Assembly: GCA_964527565.1 (NCBI GenBank)
Contig: CAZGOY010000001.1
Span: forward strand, 124,001-188,000
DNA from: JAGXQV01 sp964527565
GTDB taxonomy: Bacteria; Pseudomonadota; Gammaproteobacteria; Burkholderiales; Sulfuricellaceae
Length of the DNA stretch: 64,000 nucleotides
Direction of reading: 5' to 3'
Part shown: piece after piece, positions 41,072 through 49,616 of the stretch
Layout of the letters: the number at the start of each line of letters is the position of its first letter
How positions within the stretch are numbered: the first letter of the stretch is position 1
Notes under the pieces: model-generated
What the model saw: the letters and a program-made list of their open reading frames with translations, nothing else
Database searches by the model: none
Told to the model about the DNA's origin: nothing
Program-made: the position numbers and the translations under genes

Positions 41072-41839
41072 TCACCGGCGCTTCAACCATGCCCCCGGCC
41101 AATGCGTGACGTTCTGATCCAACTCGCTCTCGTTAAACGGCCATGTCGGCTGCTCGATCACGAATTCCGGGTGCCCGGCAGCGAAGTCACGTGCAGCCCA
41201 GGTCGGGTTGTCGGTCGCCCATTCCGGCTTACCGCGCGGCACATCGGCCAAGTCATGCATGATGCCGTCGGTGGCGACAATATACGACCCCGGCGTCACC
41301 AAATCGGCATAGGCTTCCAACTCATCGCGAACATGGGCATAGGTGTGGTTGGAATCCAGAATCACCAGCACGCTTTCGCCCGGCTTCACGAGGGACTTCA
41401 CCCGCGACACGATTTCCGGTGCCGTTGAACTCCCCTCGATCAAGGTAATTCGGTCATTCAAGGGATGCGCCTCGATGGCCACCCGGTTATGTGCGCGAAT
41501 TTCGATGTCGACCCCGATGATGCGGCCCTTATCCATCGCCTTGCACAGGCTGGAATAAAAAATCAGCGAACCGCCATGCGCCACCCCGGTTTCTATGATC
41601 ACATCCGGCTTGATCCGGAAAACCGCCTCCTGCATGCGCAGCATGTCTTCCGGCAACTGAATCACCGGACGCCCCATCCAGCTGAAGGTGTATTGGTACT
41701 TCTGGTTCCAGCCCACGCGCACCCACGCGCGCGAGATCGCCTCGAAGGCTGGCTTGGAATACAGGTCCATCACCTGGGTTTGTCCTGCATCATCCATCGT
41801 CAAGGTCTTGGCCTCAGTGTCCAGTATCAGTTTCATCAT
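41072..41839 (-). CDS. CmcI-like (cephalosporin hydroxylase family) methyltransferase-fold protein
   Basis: 255 residues, last gene of the CDP-sugar operon. SAM-binding-like core: DVIIETGVAHGGSLIFYSS, GRIIGVDIEIRAHNR, ITLIEGSSTAPEIV, VLVILDSNHTYAHVRDEL. The family is named after CmcI of cephamycin synthesis, but members in surface-polysaccharide loci are probably O-methyltransferases. DSNHTY is the conserved metal/substrate site. ATG 41839 shares an ATGA with the stop of the upstream methyltransferase, indicating coupled translation. In context it may methylate the sugar produced by the operon. Confidence 0.85.
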   Translation of the reverse strand: MMKLILDTEAKTLTMDDAGQTQVMDLYSKPAFEAISRAWVRVGWNQKYQYTFSWMGRPVIQLPEDMLRMQEAVFRIKPDVIIETGVAHGGSLIFYSSLCKAMDKGRIIGVDIEIRAHNRVAIEAHPLNDRITLIEGSSTAPEIVSRVKSLVKPGESVLVILDSNHTYAHVRDELEAYADLVTPGSYIVATDGIMHDLADVPRGKPEWATDNPTWAARDFAAGHPEFVIEQPTWPFNESELDQNVTHWPGAWLKRR

Positions 41840-43005
41840 TCGCTCCAATCAATCAAATTCAGTTCAATGCCGGCGTCTGCCAGCAGTTTCATGTTTTCAT
41901 CCCGATAATTCGGATTCATTAACAACGCATTGAGGACCCCCCGGAACGGCAGCTCGGCCAGCGCGACAATCGGATGACCAGTACCTGGGATATAACGGCC
42001 CTGTTTATTGGGATTCAGATCCACCACGCAATCAATCAGCGCGCACGCCGGATCGACCAGATTGGCAAAGGTTGCGCCTTTTGCTCCTGCGCCCCACAGG
42101 GCCACCTTGCCGTTTTGGCTCAGTTCACTTAAGCGCATCAACCAAGCCTGCCGGAGTTTATGCTCTTCTGCCGCATACGCAATCGCCAGCGACACGGTTT
42201 CGGCAGCTGCGGGCAAGGCCTCGTCAACCTCCGCCACACGGGCTTCCAGCCAGAGATACTGCCCGCCAAAGATGTGCTCGACGCGCTCGATGGCAAACCC
42301 GGCACGGCGCAAGGCAAGCCCCAAAGACTGTGCCGTAAAGAGAGAGCAGTGCTCGTAAAAGAAATCCCAGATCACGCGGTGACGCAAAATCCACTCGACG
42401 CAAGGCGTTTCAAAAAACACCCGGGCCTTCGGCGACGACGCCAGGGCGGCACGCACCGCGTGCAGAATTTCCAATGGCTCAGGGACGTGCTCGATCACAT
42501 GGCGGCAGACCACCACATCGGCCGCGATGTCGGTGCAACTTTGATCGTAGTAGCAAGTGCGAAATTGCAGGCGGCCATCCAGGCCGGACAATGGACCCAC
42601 ATAGCTCGGGTCAAATCCATAACCCGTGTTGTTCGCCCCTGGGTAGTTGACCAGCTTCTTGAGAAAGTGCCCCTTGCCGCAGCCCACCTCGACAATTGTG
42701 CAGTTGCGCACCCCCTGGCGCTCGACCATGTCCCGCACCAGGCCATCCAGATAGGCGTCGAAGCAAGCCGAACAGGACTGCGTGTTGTCATAGTCTTCGC
42801 CGTAGCTCAGGCGCGACAAATCGAACGCCCGGTTGAAAACGAATCCGCAGTCTTCACAAATCATCAAATCGAGTTCCCCGCGCGTGACCGTGCGGGCCGC
42901 CTCTTGGCTGTTCACCACCAGGTTCTGATGCGCCGGAACTTGGGAACGCTGCAGGAATGGTCTTAATCGCGCGCGCTCGCACACCGGGCAGCGACGCTGC
43001 TTCAT
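41836..43005 (-). CDS. Zinc-binding SAM-dependent C-methyltransferase (sugar), copy B
   Basis: 389 residues with the TylCIII-like three-domain plan: N-terminal zinc-binding region (CPVCERARL .. MICEDCGFVFN), central SAM domain (TIVEVGCGKGHFLKKL, VVVCRHVIEHVPEPLEI) and C-terminal C-methyltransferase domain (GKVALWGAGAKGATFANL, PNKQGRYIPGTGHPI). Such enzymes add methyl to C-3 of NDP-4-keto-6-deoxyhexoses. It overlaps both neighbours by 4 bases (ATGA). Second methyltransferase of this plan in the operon, divergent in sequence from the one at 44549. Confidence 0.85.
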   Translation of the reverse strand: MKQRRCPVCERARLRPFLQRSQVPAHQNLVVNSQEAARTVTRGELDLMICEDCGFVFNRAFDLSRLSYGEDYDNTQSCSACFDAYLDGLVRDMVERQGVRNCTIVEVGCGKGHFLKKLVNYPGANNTGYGFDPSYVGPLSGLDGRLQFRTCYYDQSCTDIAADVVVCRHVIEHVPEPLEILHAVRAALASSPKARVFFETPCVEWILRHRVIWDFFYEHCSLFTAQSLGLALRRAGFAIERVEHIFGGQYLWLEARVAEVDEALPAAAETVSLAIAYAAEEHKLRQAWLMRLSELSQNGKVALWGAGAKGATFANLVDPACALIDCVVDLNPNKQGRYIPGTGHPIVALAELPFRGVLNALLMNPNYRDENMKLLADAGIELNLIDWSE

Positions 43006-43886
43006 ATCGTTTCCCCTTGGAGGGTATGCTCAAGTCCTTGCGCCAACGTGAGTGCAGGTCGCCACCCGAGCGCCTTGAGCTTGAGGCTCTCGCCAACGAG
43101 CAAGGGCGGCTCGGCGGGCCGCTCCGTGGTCAATGCCAACACGGGCTCCGGATCGGCGTCCAGCAGGGAGGCCAGGGTCGTCACCACCTCGGCCAGACGC
43201 GTCGGCTCACCCGAGCACACGTTGTAAGCGCCGTCGGCACCTTCGGTCAGCAGTCTGAAAAAGCCCTCCGCAACATCCGAGGCGTGCAGAAAATCACGAT
43301 ACGCGTGTGCATTCACGCCAAAAGGTGCCCGCACGCCCCGGAAGACTTCGGTCAGCGAGGGAATCAAACGGCCTGCGAATTCGCCCTGCCCAAAGGGCAG
43401 AAATATCCGCCCCCAGGCGCAGGGGACTTGATGCCGTGCACACACCGCCATGACCAGGCGGCGGGTTGCATCCTTCGCAGCCCCGTAGAGCGTGGTCGGA
43501 TTAAGCGGTGTGTTGTCTTCCCGGCAATAGCCGTGTGACCAGTCATATTCCGCACAGGTGCCGGCAATCACCACCCCTTGGCCGCCGTTAGCGCAAAAGG
43601 CCTCTGCCAGACGCACCGACGCATCGACCCAACGAAGATTCAAGGGCGAAGTCCAATATTGGCCATGTTCGGCGTACCAAGCCAAATGGATGAGGTGGCT
43701 GGCACCAGCACGTTGAATGATGTCGCCGCAGTCTTCGTTCTGTAAAAGATCGGCCTCGATAAAGTCGCCCGTGTAGCCGACAGGGCGCGAACGCCCGACA
43801 ACGACAGCGTCAATTCCTGCATTCAGGAGTTGATTGAGAACGTGGCGCCCAATGAATCCGCCGGCACCTGTCAGAAGTACTTTCAT
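43002..43886 (-). CDS. NAD(P)-dependent epimerase/dehydratase (extended SDR)
   Basis: 294 residues with the Rossmann motif TGAGGFIGRHVLNQLL, LIHLAWYAEHG, the catalytic Tyr-Lys as TTLYGAAKDATRR, and WGRIFLPFGQGE. In CDP-sugar operons this position usually belongs to the 4-ketoreductase or epimerase that finishes the deoxysugar. The Ser of the triad lies in VIAGTCAEYDW as Thr-Cys, similar to some reductases. ATG 43886; ends overlapping the next gene by 4 bases. Confidence 0.85.
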   Translation of the reverse strand: MKVLLTGAGGFIGRHVLNQLLNAGIDAVVVGRSRPVGYTGDFIEADLLQNEDCGDIIQRAGASHLIHLAWYAEHGQYWTSPLNLRWVDASVRLAEAFCANGGQGVVIAGTCAEYDWSHGYCREDNTPLNPTTLYGAAKDATRRLVMAVCARHQVPCAWGRIFLPFGQGEFAGRLIPSLTEVFRGVRAPFGVNAHAYRDFLHASDVAEGFFRLLTEGADGAYNVCSGEPTRLAEVVTTLASLLDADPEPVLALTTERPAEPPLLVGESLKLKALGWRPALTLAQGLEHTLQGETI

Positions 43887-43889
43887 TGC

Positions 43890-43985
43890 TTAAACGGAAA
43901 CGATAGTGGCATCGGCGGCGTAACGCACTTTCAGCTCGGTGATGGAAGGCTTGGCGTAGAGGATACGGGGTTTGTTATTTGCCAC
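43890..43985 (-). pseudogene. DegT/DnrJ-type sugar aminotransferase, N-terminal stub
   Basis: From GTG 43985 the frame encodes ANNKPRILYAKPSITELKV and RYAADATIVSV, then stops at 43890. The ILYAKPSITEL block resembles the start of PLP-dependent sugar aminotransferases found in LPS loci; normal proteins are about 370-400 residues. The stub overlaps the ORF6N stop by 11 bases and ends 4 bases before the SDR start. I read it as a deleted gene whose start survives. The family call rests on one short block, hence the moderate confidence. Confidence 0.45.
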
Positions 43986-44532
43986 TGCTATTGCCCTTCT
44001 TCTTGATTTTGTGCTTGACCTTGAGGAACGCTACATTCAGTTCGATGGTTGTTTCGGTATCGGTTGTGGTGAACTCATCACCCAATATCTCGGCGATGAT
44101 TTCGCCGCTTTTTTGCATCAGAGACTTCTGCCGGGATTCGTCTTCCGTTTCGGTCAACTGGTTCAGGGTTCTGGAAAGATGGCGAACCTTGGTGAAGGTT
44201 TCGATAATGGCGAATGTGGTTTGTGTGGCCTGTTGGCTTTTCAGAATGGTGGCCAGCATGTACAGGCCCTTTTCGGTAAACGCTTTCGGCATTACTGTAG
44301 CGTGTTTCAGCCGGTTGAACCGGTCGAAATTTTCGACTAGTTCATTTTTCTCGGGCTGTGTAAGCTCGATCAGATAGTCCTCAGGGAACTTGTCAAGGTT
44401 GTTTTTGACAGCCTCGTTGACACGTTTCGTCTCTACTCCATATATCTCAGCAACATCCCCGTCAATCAGCACCTTTTCACCACGAATGCTGATGATGCGG
44501 GTTTCGATATCTTCAATTCCGATGACGTTCAT
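43975..44532 (-). CDS. ORF6N domain DNA-binding protein
   Basis: 185 residues. The N-terminal ORF6N domain is clear: IISIRGEKVLIDGDVAEIYG, VETKRVNEAVKNNLDKFPEDYLIEL-type residues, and KAFTEKGLYMLATILKS. A helical region and a Lys-rich tail (KVKHKIKKKGNSSGK) follow. ORF6N/KilA-N proteins are typical of phages and mobile DNA. Its codon use is AT-richer than the flanking sugar genes and it has no place in sugar synthesis, so it looks inserted, though it preserves the operon direction. Confidence 0.88.
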   Translation of the reverse strand: MNVIGIEDIETRIISIRGEKVLIDGDVAEIYGVETKRVNEAVKNNLDKFPEDYLIELTQPEKNELVENFDRFNRLKHATVMPKAFTEKGLYMLATILKSQQATQTTFAIIETFTKVRHLSRTLNQLTETEDESRQKSLMQKSGEIIAEILGDEFTTTDTETTIELNVAFLKVKHKIKKKGNSSGK

Positions 44533-44548
44533 TTCGTTCTCAATTCCG

Positions 44549-45811
44549 CTACCAAGCTGATAAAAACAGGTTTGGCATTGGTGAATCGAAGGTGGTCAGT
44601 ACCGGCACCACCGTCACAAACTGCCCGCCCCATTCCTGCACATACGCCAACTGTGCCATCACTTCCTCGCGCAAATTCCACGGCAGGATCAGGATGAGGT
44701 CTGGCTGCTTGGCCTTGAGATGGGCTTCATCCACGATGGGAATGCGGCTGCCCGGCATGCATTTGCCTTGTTTGGCCGGGTTTTTGTCGGCCACATAGGG
44801 CAGCAGGTCGGGGCGGATGCCGGCGAAATTCAACAGGGTATTGCCCTTCGCTGCTGCTCCGTAGGCACCCACTTTCAGCCCTCGATGCTTGGCGTCGATC
44901 AGGAACAGCAGCAGATCATCCTTGACCTTCTCGGCCTTGTGCTGGAAATCCCGGTAGAACGCCGGAGTGGTCATGCCCGCTTCTGCTTCCACCTGCATCA
45001 AAGTCGCTACTGCAGGTGTTTGCGCATGGCTTCCTGTATCGCTGCGCTGCGCAAACACGCGCAGGCTCCCGCCATGGGTCGGCAATGCTTCGACATCGAA
45101 CACTGCCAGACCGTTGGCGGCAAAGATGCGCTGCACGGCGGTCAGCGACAAATACGAGTAGTGCTCATGATACGCCGTGTCGAACTGGTTTTCCTGCACC
45201 ATGCGCAGCAGGTGGGGAAACTCGAAGGTGGCTACGCCCTGGGGCTTGAGCAGACGGGTGAAGCCGGCCACAAAGTCGTTGATGTCCGGCACATGAGCCA
45301 GCACATTGTTGGCGGCCATCAGATCGGCTTGCCGCCCCGCTTGCGCCAATTCATCCGCCAGTTCCACCCCGAAGAAGCGCTCGACAATGTCGATACCCTT
45401 GCTGCGCGCAGCGCTGGCGGTGCTGGTGGTGGGTTCAATGCCGTAGCAGGGAATCCCCGCCTGCTTAACATATTGCAGCAAATAGCCATCGTTGGCGGCG
45501 ACCTCGACCACGCAGCTGTGGGCGCTCAGGCCGAAACGCTTGATCATTTGAGCGACATAGCATTGCGCGTGCGCCAACCAGGTCGTGGAGAACGAACTGA
45601 AATAGGCGTAGTCCTGAGTGAAGAGTGCTTCCCGCCCCGCGTGGTCTTCCGTCTGCACCAGCCAGCAGCTTTCGCAAACCAGAATACGCAGGGGGAACCA
45701 GATTTCAGGGGCGCGAATGGCTGCTTCGGTCAGGTAAGCATTCGAGGGCGGAGCATTGCCCAAGTCGAGAAACGGCAGGTGCAATTCGCTGCCACAGTGA
45801 CGGCATTTCAA
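44549..45811 (-). CDS. Zinc-binding SAM-dependent C-methyltransferase (sugar), copy A
   Basis: 420 residues with the full NDP-hexose 3-C-methyltransferase plan. N-terminal zinc domain: MKCRHCGSELH .. LVCESCWLVQTEDH. SAM domain: CVVEVAANDGYLLQYVKQAG and NNVLAHVPDINDFVAGF. The active-site YHEHYSYLSL and C-terminal domain LKVGAYGAAAKGNTLLNF with KQGKCMPGSRIPIVDE are conserved. Acts on a CDP-4-keto-6-deoxysugar made by RfbF/RfbG. It overlaps the upstream epimerase gene by 4 bases. Confidence 0.9.
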   Translation of the reverse strand: MKCRHCGSELHLPFLDLGNAPPSNAYLTEAAIRAPEIWFPLRILVCESCWLVQTEDHAGREALFTQDYAYFSSFSTTWLAHAQCYVAQMIKRFGLSAHSCVVEVAANDGYLLQYVKQAGIPCYGIEPTTSTASAARSKGIDIVERFFGVELADELAQAGRQADLMAANNVLAHVPDINDFVAGFTRLLKPQGVATFEFPHLLRMVQENQFDTAYHEHYSYLSLTAVQRIFAANGLAVFDVEALPTHGGSLRVFAQRSDTGSHAQTPAVATLMQVEAEAGMTTPAFYRDFQHKAEKVKDDLLLFLIDAKHRGLKVGAYGAAAKGNTLLNFAGIRPDLLPYVADKNPAKQGKCMPGSRIPIVDEAHLKAKQPDLILILPWNLREEVMAQLAYVQEWGGQFVTVVPVLTTFDSPMPNLFLSAW

Positions 45812-46368
45812 GCGCGCACTCCCTCGAAGTCGGATCTGATTAGCGCATGCCCGGCATCGCGGGCAGACAGTTCGGTGATGGCCAGCGGCCAGGCAATTCC
45901 CAAGCGTGGGTCGGCGGGGTTCAATCCGCCCTCGGCCTGGGCGGCATAGGCTTCAGAATGGCAGTAAAGCAGCTCCACATTGTCAGTCAGCGCCTGAAAT
46001 CCATGGGCAAAGCCCTCCGGGATCAGCAGGGCGCGGCCGTTCTCTGCGGAAAGCCGCTCGGCATGCCAGCGCAAAAAAGTGGGTGAGTTAATCCGCAGAT
46101 CGACCGCCACATCCCACACCTCGCCACGGATGCAGGACACCAGTTTCATCTCGGCCTGGGGTGGGTGCTGGAAATGCATGCCGCGCACCGCGCCTTGTTT
46201 GGCCGTATAGGTGTGATTGATCTGGGCAATCGGTTTGACCCAGCCAGCCGCAGTCAGTTCTTCGGCACAGAACAAGCGCGAGAGAAACCCCCGGCTATCG
46301 CCCTGGCGCCGACGCTCCACCCGCTTCAGGCCCGCCAGAGGCAAATCGGTTACCGTGAAGCGACTCAT
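45808..46368 (-). CDS. dTDP-4-dehydrorhamnose 3,5-epimerase-like sugar epimerase
   Basis: 186-residue RmlC-type cupin: RGFLSRLFCAEEL, INHTYTAKQGAVRGMHFQHPP (base His in the GMHFQ region), KLVSCIRGEVWDVAVDLR, ENGRALLIPEGFAHGFQAL and LLYCHSEAY with the conserved Tyr region. With rfbF/rfbG the substrate is probably CDP-linked rather than dTDP-linked. ATG 46368 shares ATGA with the rfbG stop. It could act as 3-, 5- or 3,5-epimerase; sequence alone does not decide. Confidence 0.88.
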   Translation of the reverse strand: MSRFTVTDLPLAGLKRVERRRQGDSRGFLSRLFCAEELTAAGWVKPIAQINHTYTAKQGAVRGMHFQHPPQAEMKLVSCIRGEVWDVAVDLRINSPTFLRWHAERLSAENGRALLIPEGFAHGFQALTDNVELLYCHSEAYAAQAEGGLNPADPRLGIAWPLAITELSARDAGHALIRSDFEGVRA

Positions 46369-47447
46369 GAGCGAGTCTCGCAATCTTCACTGGATTCGTG
46401 CTGTGCGATTTCCGCGAGGCACAGATCGCGTGCGTCGGCGCCGTCGTGCTGGGCTTGGTACCAGAGCATGGTGCGTGTCACCGTCTCAGCCAGATTCCAC
46501 TTGGGCAACACGCCAAGCCTCACCCGCGCCTTGGCTGTTTCCAGTGCCAGCCAGCCTGCCTCATGGGGGCCTGCGCTGCCGTCTCCGTAGCGGACATCGC
46601 CCTTGCCGTAGACTTTGCGGGCAAGTTCTATTACTTCGCGCACCGTTGCTGCTTCGTGGGTGTAGGGACCAAAATTATAGGCACCGGCCAGCTCGGGGTG
46701 GTGCCAGAGTTTTTCCACCAAGGTTAGATAGCCGTGCAAGGGCTCCAGCACATGCTGCCATGGGCGAATAGCTTGCGGTCGGCGAATCTCCAGAGTCTGG
46801 CCGGCTTGCCAGGCTCGCACCGCATCGGGAATCAAGCGGTCTTCCGACCAATCGCCGCCACCGATCACATTACCTGCCCGGGCAGACGCAAGCGCCACAC
46901 CTTGCTCCCTCAGGAAAGCATCGCGGTAGCTGGCAATCACGATCTCGCTCGCCGCCTTGCTGGCGCTGTAGGGGTCGTGCCCACCCAAGGCGTCCTCTTC
47001 GCGGTAGGGATAGGGTTGTTCCAGATTCCGATAGACCTTGTCGGTAGTAACCATTAAGGCCACCCGCACAGAATCCAGGCCGCGCATGGCATCCAACACA
47101 TGGGCGGTACCCATGATGTTGCTGGCGAAGGTGGCGACAGGCTCACGATAGCCTGCCCTCACCAGGGGCTGCGCGGCCAGGTGCAGGATAATCTCTGGCC
47201 GACTGGCGCGTATCAAAGCCGCCAAGCGTTCGGCATCACGGATATCACAATAGTGGCTATCCATCCCCTCAGCCACTCGCCCCAGTTCGAACAGGTTGGG
47301 GTTTGTCGCGGACGGCAAGGCGATGCCGCAGACCTCCGCGCCAAGCTGCCGTAGCCAGAACACCAGCCAACTGCCTTTGAAGCCGGTATGACCGGTGACG
47401 AGCACCCGCTTGTCACTCCAAAAGCCGACGCGACGGCGTTGCGGCAT
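46365..47447 (-). CDS. rfbG: CDP-glucose 4,6-dehydratase
   Basis: Converts CDP-glucose to CDP-4-keto-6-deoxyglucose; 360 residues. VLVTGHTGFKGSWLVFWL is the distinctive RfbG Rossmann motif, followed by HLAAQPLVRAGY, VTTDKVYRN (Asp-Lys of the dehydratase in place of Asp-Glu), PYSASKAASEIV (Tyr-Lys), ARAGNVIGGGDW and RPWQHVLEPL. ATG 47447 overlaps the rfbF stop by one base (TAATG). The C-terminal DARDLCLAEIAQHE is also family-typical. Confidence 0.96.
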   Translation of the reverse strand: MPQRRRVGFWSDKRVLVTGHTGFKGSWLVFWLRQLGAEVCGIALPSATNPNLFELGRVAEGMDSHYCDIRDAERLAALIRASRPEIILHLAAQPLVRAGYREPVATFASNIMGTAHVLDAMRGLDSVRVALMVTTDKVYRNLEQPYPYREEDALGGHDPYSASKAASEIVIASYRDAFLREQGVALASARAGNVIGGGDWSEDRLIPDAVRAWQAGQTLEIRRPQAIRPWQHVLEPLHGYLTLVEKLWHHPELAGAYNFGPYTHEAATVREVIELARKVYGKGDVRYGDGSAGPHEAGWLALETAKARVRLGVLPKWNLAETVTRTMLWYQAQHDGADARDLCLAEIAQHESSEDCETRS

Positions 47448-48220
47448 TACCATTGTTTCCACGGCGCTTTGCCCGAGGACCAAAGCTCTTCGAGCAGGTT
47501 CTTTTCCCGCAGCGTGTCCATCGGCTGCCAGAAACCGGAGTGCTCGAAAGCGCGCAACTGGTCTGCCGCAGCTAGTCGAGCCATCGGCTCTAATTCCCAG
47601 CTCGTATCATCATCAGCAATGGTGTCGATCACCTTGGGCGACAGAACGAAAAACCCCCCGTTGATCCAGCCGCCATCACCGCGCGGCTTCTCGACAAACC
47701 CACGCACCGCTTCGCCGTCACGCACCAAGGAACCGAAGCGCCCGGGCGGCAGCACCGCCGTCACCGTTGCCAACTTCCCATGTGCCTCGTGGAAGGCGAT
47801 GGAAGCGGCGATATCCACATCTGCCACGCCGTCTCCATAGGTGAAACAGAAAGCATTTTCGTCCCTGAGATAGGCGGCCACACGTTTGAGCCGCCCACCC
47901 GTCATGGTGTCTTCGCCGGTGTCCACCAGCGTCACTCGCCAGGGCTCAGCCTTGCGCTCGTGCACTTCCATGCGATTGTGCGCCATGTCGAAAGTCACGT
48001 CCGACATGTGCAGGAAGTAGTTAGCAAAGTATTCCTTGATCAGATAGCCCTTGTAGCCGCAGCAAATCACAAAATCATTCACGCCGTGGGCGGAATAGCT
48101 TTTCATGATGTGCCAAAGAATCGGCTTGCCGCCAATCTCGATCATCGGCTTGGGGCGAAGATGGGTTTCTTCCGAGATCCGGGTGCCTAAACCACCGGCG
48201 AGAATTACTGCTTTCAACAA
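47447..48220 (-). CDS. rfbF: Glucose-1-phosphate cytidylyltransferase
   Basis: 257-residue nucleotidyltransferase producing CDP-glucose: MLKAVILAGGLGTRISEETH, RPKPMIEIGGKPILWHIM, FCFTYGDGVADVD, VRGFVEKPRGDGGWINGGFFVL. First gene of the 41072-48220 operon, so it commits glucose-1-phosphate to the CDP-deoxysugar branch. ATG 48220. No clear promoter is visible upstream; a pyrimidine-rich run (48270-48296) lies in the leader. Confidence 0.96.
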   Translation of the reverse strand: MLKAVILAGGLGTRISEETHLRPKPMIEIGGKPILWHIMKSYSAHGVNDFVICCGYKGYLIKEYFANYFLHMSDVTFDMAHNRMEVHERKAEPWRVTLVDTGEDTMTGGRLKRVAAYLRDENAFCFTYGDGVADVDIAASIAFHEAHGKLATVTAVLPPGRFGSLVRDGEAVRGFVEKPRGDGGWINGGFFVLSPKVIDTIADDDTSWELEPMARLAAADQLRAFEHSGFWQPMDTLREKNLLEELWSSGKAPWKQW

Positions 48221-48327
48221 TTCGGCTCCTCAAACGCCCCGCAGACCGCACCTAGGGATCTACCACCCCCCCTTTTTTCTCTTTTTTCTTTTTCATTTAT
48301 TGGCCCTTTGTGGGCCTGCCGTCTAGG

Positions 48328-48461
48328 TTAGAAAAACAGCTTGGCGAAGTTGGCGACAGCCAAGGCCATAAGAATGCCCATCATCCACGACACTCGTTTC
48401 ATTTTACACAAAATTCGCTCAGATGTTCCCCACCATTTCGCCCAATTGGGCATTACGTTGA
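48328..48461 (-). pseudogene. Deleted third copy of the DUF1640 gene
   Basis: Read leftward, ATCTGAGCGAATTTTGTGTA and AAATGAAACGA match the leader of the gene at 5035 almost exactly, then jump straight into its 3' end (TGTCGTGGATGATGGGCATT .. GCCTTGGCTGTCGCCAACTT) and a stop at 48328-48330. The intervening 220 or so coding bases are missing. ATTGGGCGAAATGGTGGGGA upstream also matches 4965-4985. This explains most of the 366-base gap 48221-48586; the rest has only a C/T-rich run and nothing I recognise. Confidence 0.8.
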
Positions 48462-48586
48462 ATAAGGCAAGCACAAGAAGCCCCCCCGCATTGAGACGCG
48501 CGGAACTTTCACCCTATACAATATTCCGGTCTCGCCAGAAAATAGCATTGCCGCCATCCGCGCCAACGAAACACCAACGATCCTAA

Positions 48587-49060
48587 ATGATGAATATTCT
48601 GAATGGCTGTCACCCAAAACTTCGCCTGCTGTGGTTCGCAGCGTTTCTGGGGTTTGCCGCGCTCTTTCCCACGCCGCTTCTTGCCGGTCAGCCGATTACC
48701 CTGACGGTGAACGGTCACATCATTTCCGCCGCCGTCGCCGCTACCCCGGCCTTGCGCGAAAAGGGCTTGATGGGGCGCCGCGAACTGAGTGAAAACGAGG
48801 GCATGCTGTTTGTCTTTCCGCAGGCCGCGCGTCATGCCATGTGGATGAAAAATACCCCACATCCGCTCAGTGCGGCCTTTATCGACCCGCAGGGCCGTAT
48901 CCTCAATATCGAAGAAATGACTCCCTGGTCGCTGGATGAACATGCGGCGCGTGCCGATGCCCTGTACGTACTGGAGATGCGCGGCGGCTGGTTCAGGCGT
49001 CGCGGCGTGCTTGCCGGAGACCGCATAAGTGGCCTGGCGCACGCAGGGAAAGGCATTTGA
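48587..49060 (+). CDS. DUF192 family secreted protein
   Basis: 157 residues. Hydrophobic export signal (LLWFAAFLGFAALFPTPLLA), then the DUF192 core: ATPALREKGLMGRRELSENEGMLF-type block, AMWMKNTPHPLSAAFID, ILNIEEMTPWSLDEH. The domain is a compact beta barrel widespread in Proteobacteria and Archaea, of unknown function. ATG 48587 or 48590. It precedes fliW by 60 bases on the same strand; no functional link is evident. Confidence 0.87.
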   Translation: MMNILNGCHPKLRLLWFAAFLGFAALFPTPLLAGQPITLTVNGHIISAAVAATPALREKGLMGRRELSENEGMLFVFPQAARHAMWMKNTPHPLSAAFIDPQGRILNIEEMTPWSLDEHAARADALYVLEMRGGWFRRRGVLAGDRISGLAHAGKGI

Positions 49061-49120
49061 CTTGGTCCCTCATTCCTCTAGAATGAACAAGGTCTTAACT
49101 GATAACCAAAAGAGGGGCAC

Positions 49121-49585
49121 ATGATGATTAATTCCAGCAGGTTCGGGCAATTGGAAGTCGATCCCGCGACTATTCTCAAGTTTCCGCGCGGCATTCCCGG
49201 CTTTGAAAGCAGCACTGAGTGGAAGCTGCTCTTCGAGGGGGACGACCACGGCAACCCCATGGCGGGCGTTGTTTTCCACCTGCAATCGTTGGCCGACCCG
49301 GATGTCGCCCTGCCATTGGCCGATCCTGCCGTCTTTGGCTTCAATTACGAATTCGTTCTGTCCGACAGTGAAATTGCCGAGATTCAGCTTGAGGATCCGG
49401 CTGATTTGACGGTGCTGGTGGTCCTCTCCAGTAAAAGCGTATTGCCGCCCAACCGGCCGGTTTCCATGCAGGATATTTACGCCAATATCGGCGCGCCCAT
49501 CCTGATCAACGCCAAGTCCCGCCTTGGCATGCAGAAGATTTTTGCCGGCCCCGAGGCCAAGGTGGGGTTCCGTCCGCCGCGCTAG
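49121..49585 (+). CDS. fliW: Flagellar assembly factor FliW
   Basis: 154-residue protein that binds flagellin and antagonises CsrA to couple flagellin synthesis with filament assembly. Family blocks: FGQLEVDPATILKFPRGIPG, VVFHLQSLADPDVALPLADP, DLTVLVVLS, and ILINAKSRLGMQKI. Ribosome site AGAGGGGCAC lies just before ATG 49121. No csrA or fliC is adjacent in the window; a fliW away from them implies a motile organism with these elsewhere. Confidence 0.92.
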   Translation: MMINSSRFGQLEVDPATILKFPRGIPGFESSTEWKLLFEGDDHGNPMAGVVFHLQSLADPDVALPLADPAVFGFNYEFVLSDSEIAEIQLEDPADLTVLVVLSSKSVLPPNRPVSMQDIYANIGAPILINAKSRLGMQKIFAGPEAKVGFRPPR

Positions 49586-49616
49586 CCCGGTACCGCGCGT
49601 TAGCCCGGACAGGTAG

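Noticed and set aside
40930..48220. Genomic island integrated at tRNA-Arg
   Set aside because: No integrase and no repeated tRNA 3' end were seen within the window; the sugar operon starting after the tRNA terminator is not enough.
48221..48327. Promoter of the CDP-sugar operon
   Set aside because: Only a C/T-rich run on this strand and no hexamers with correct spacing upstream of rfbF.
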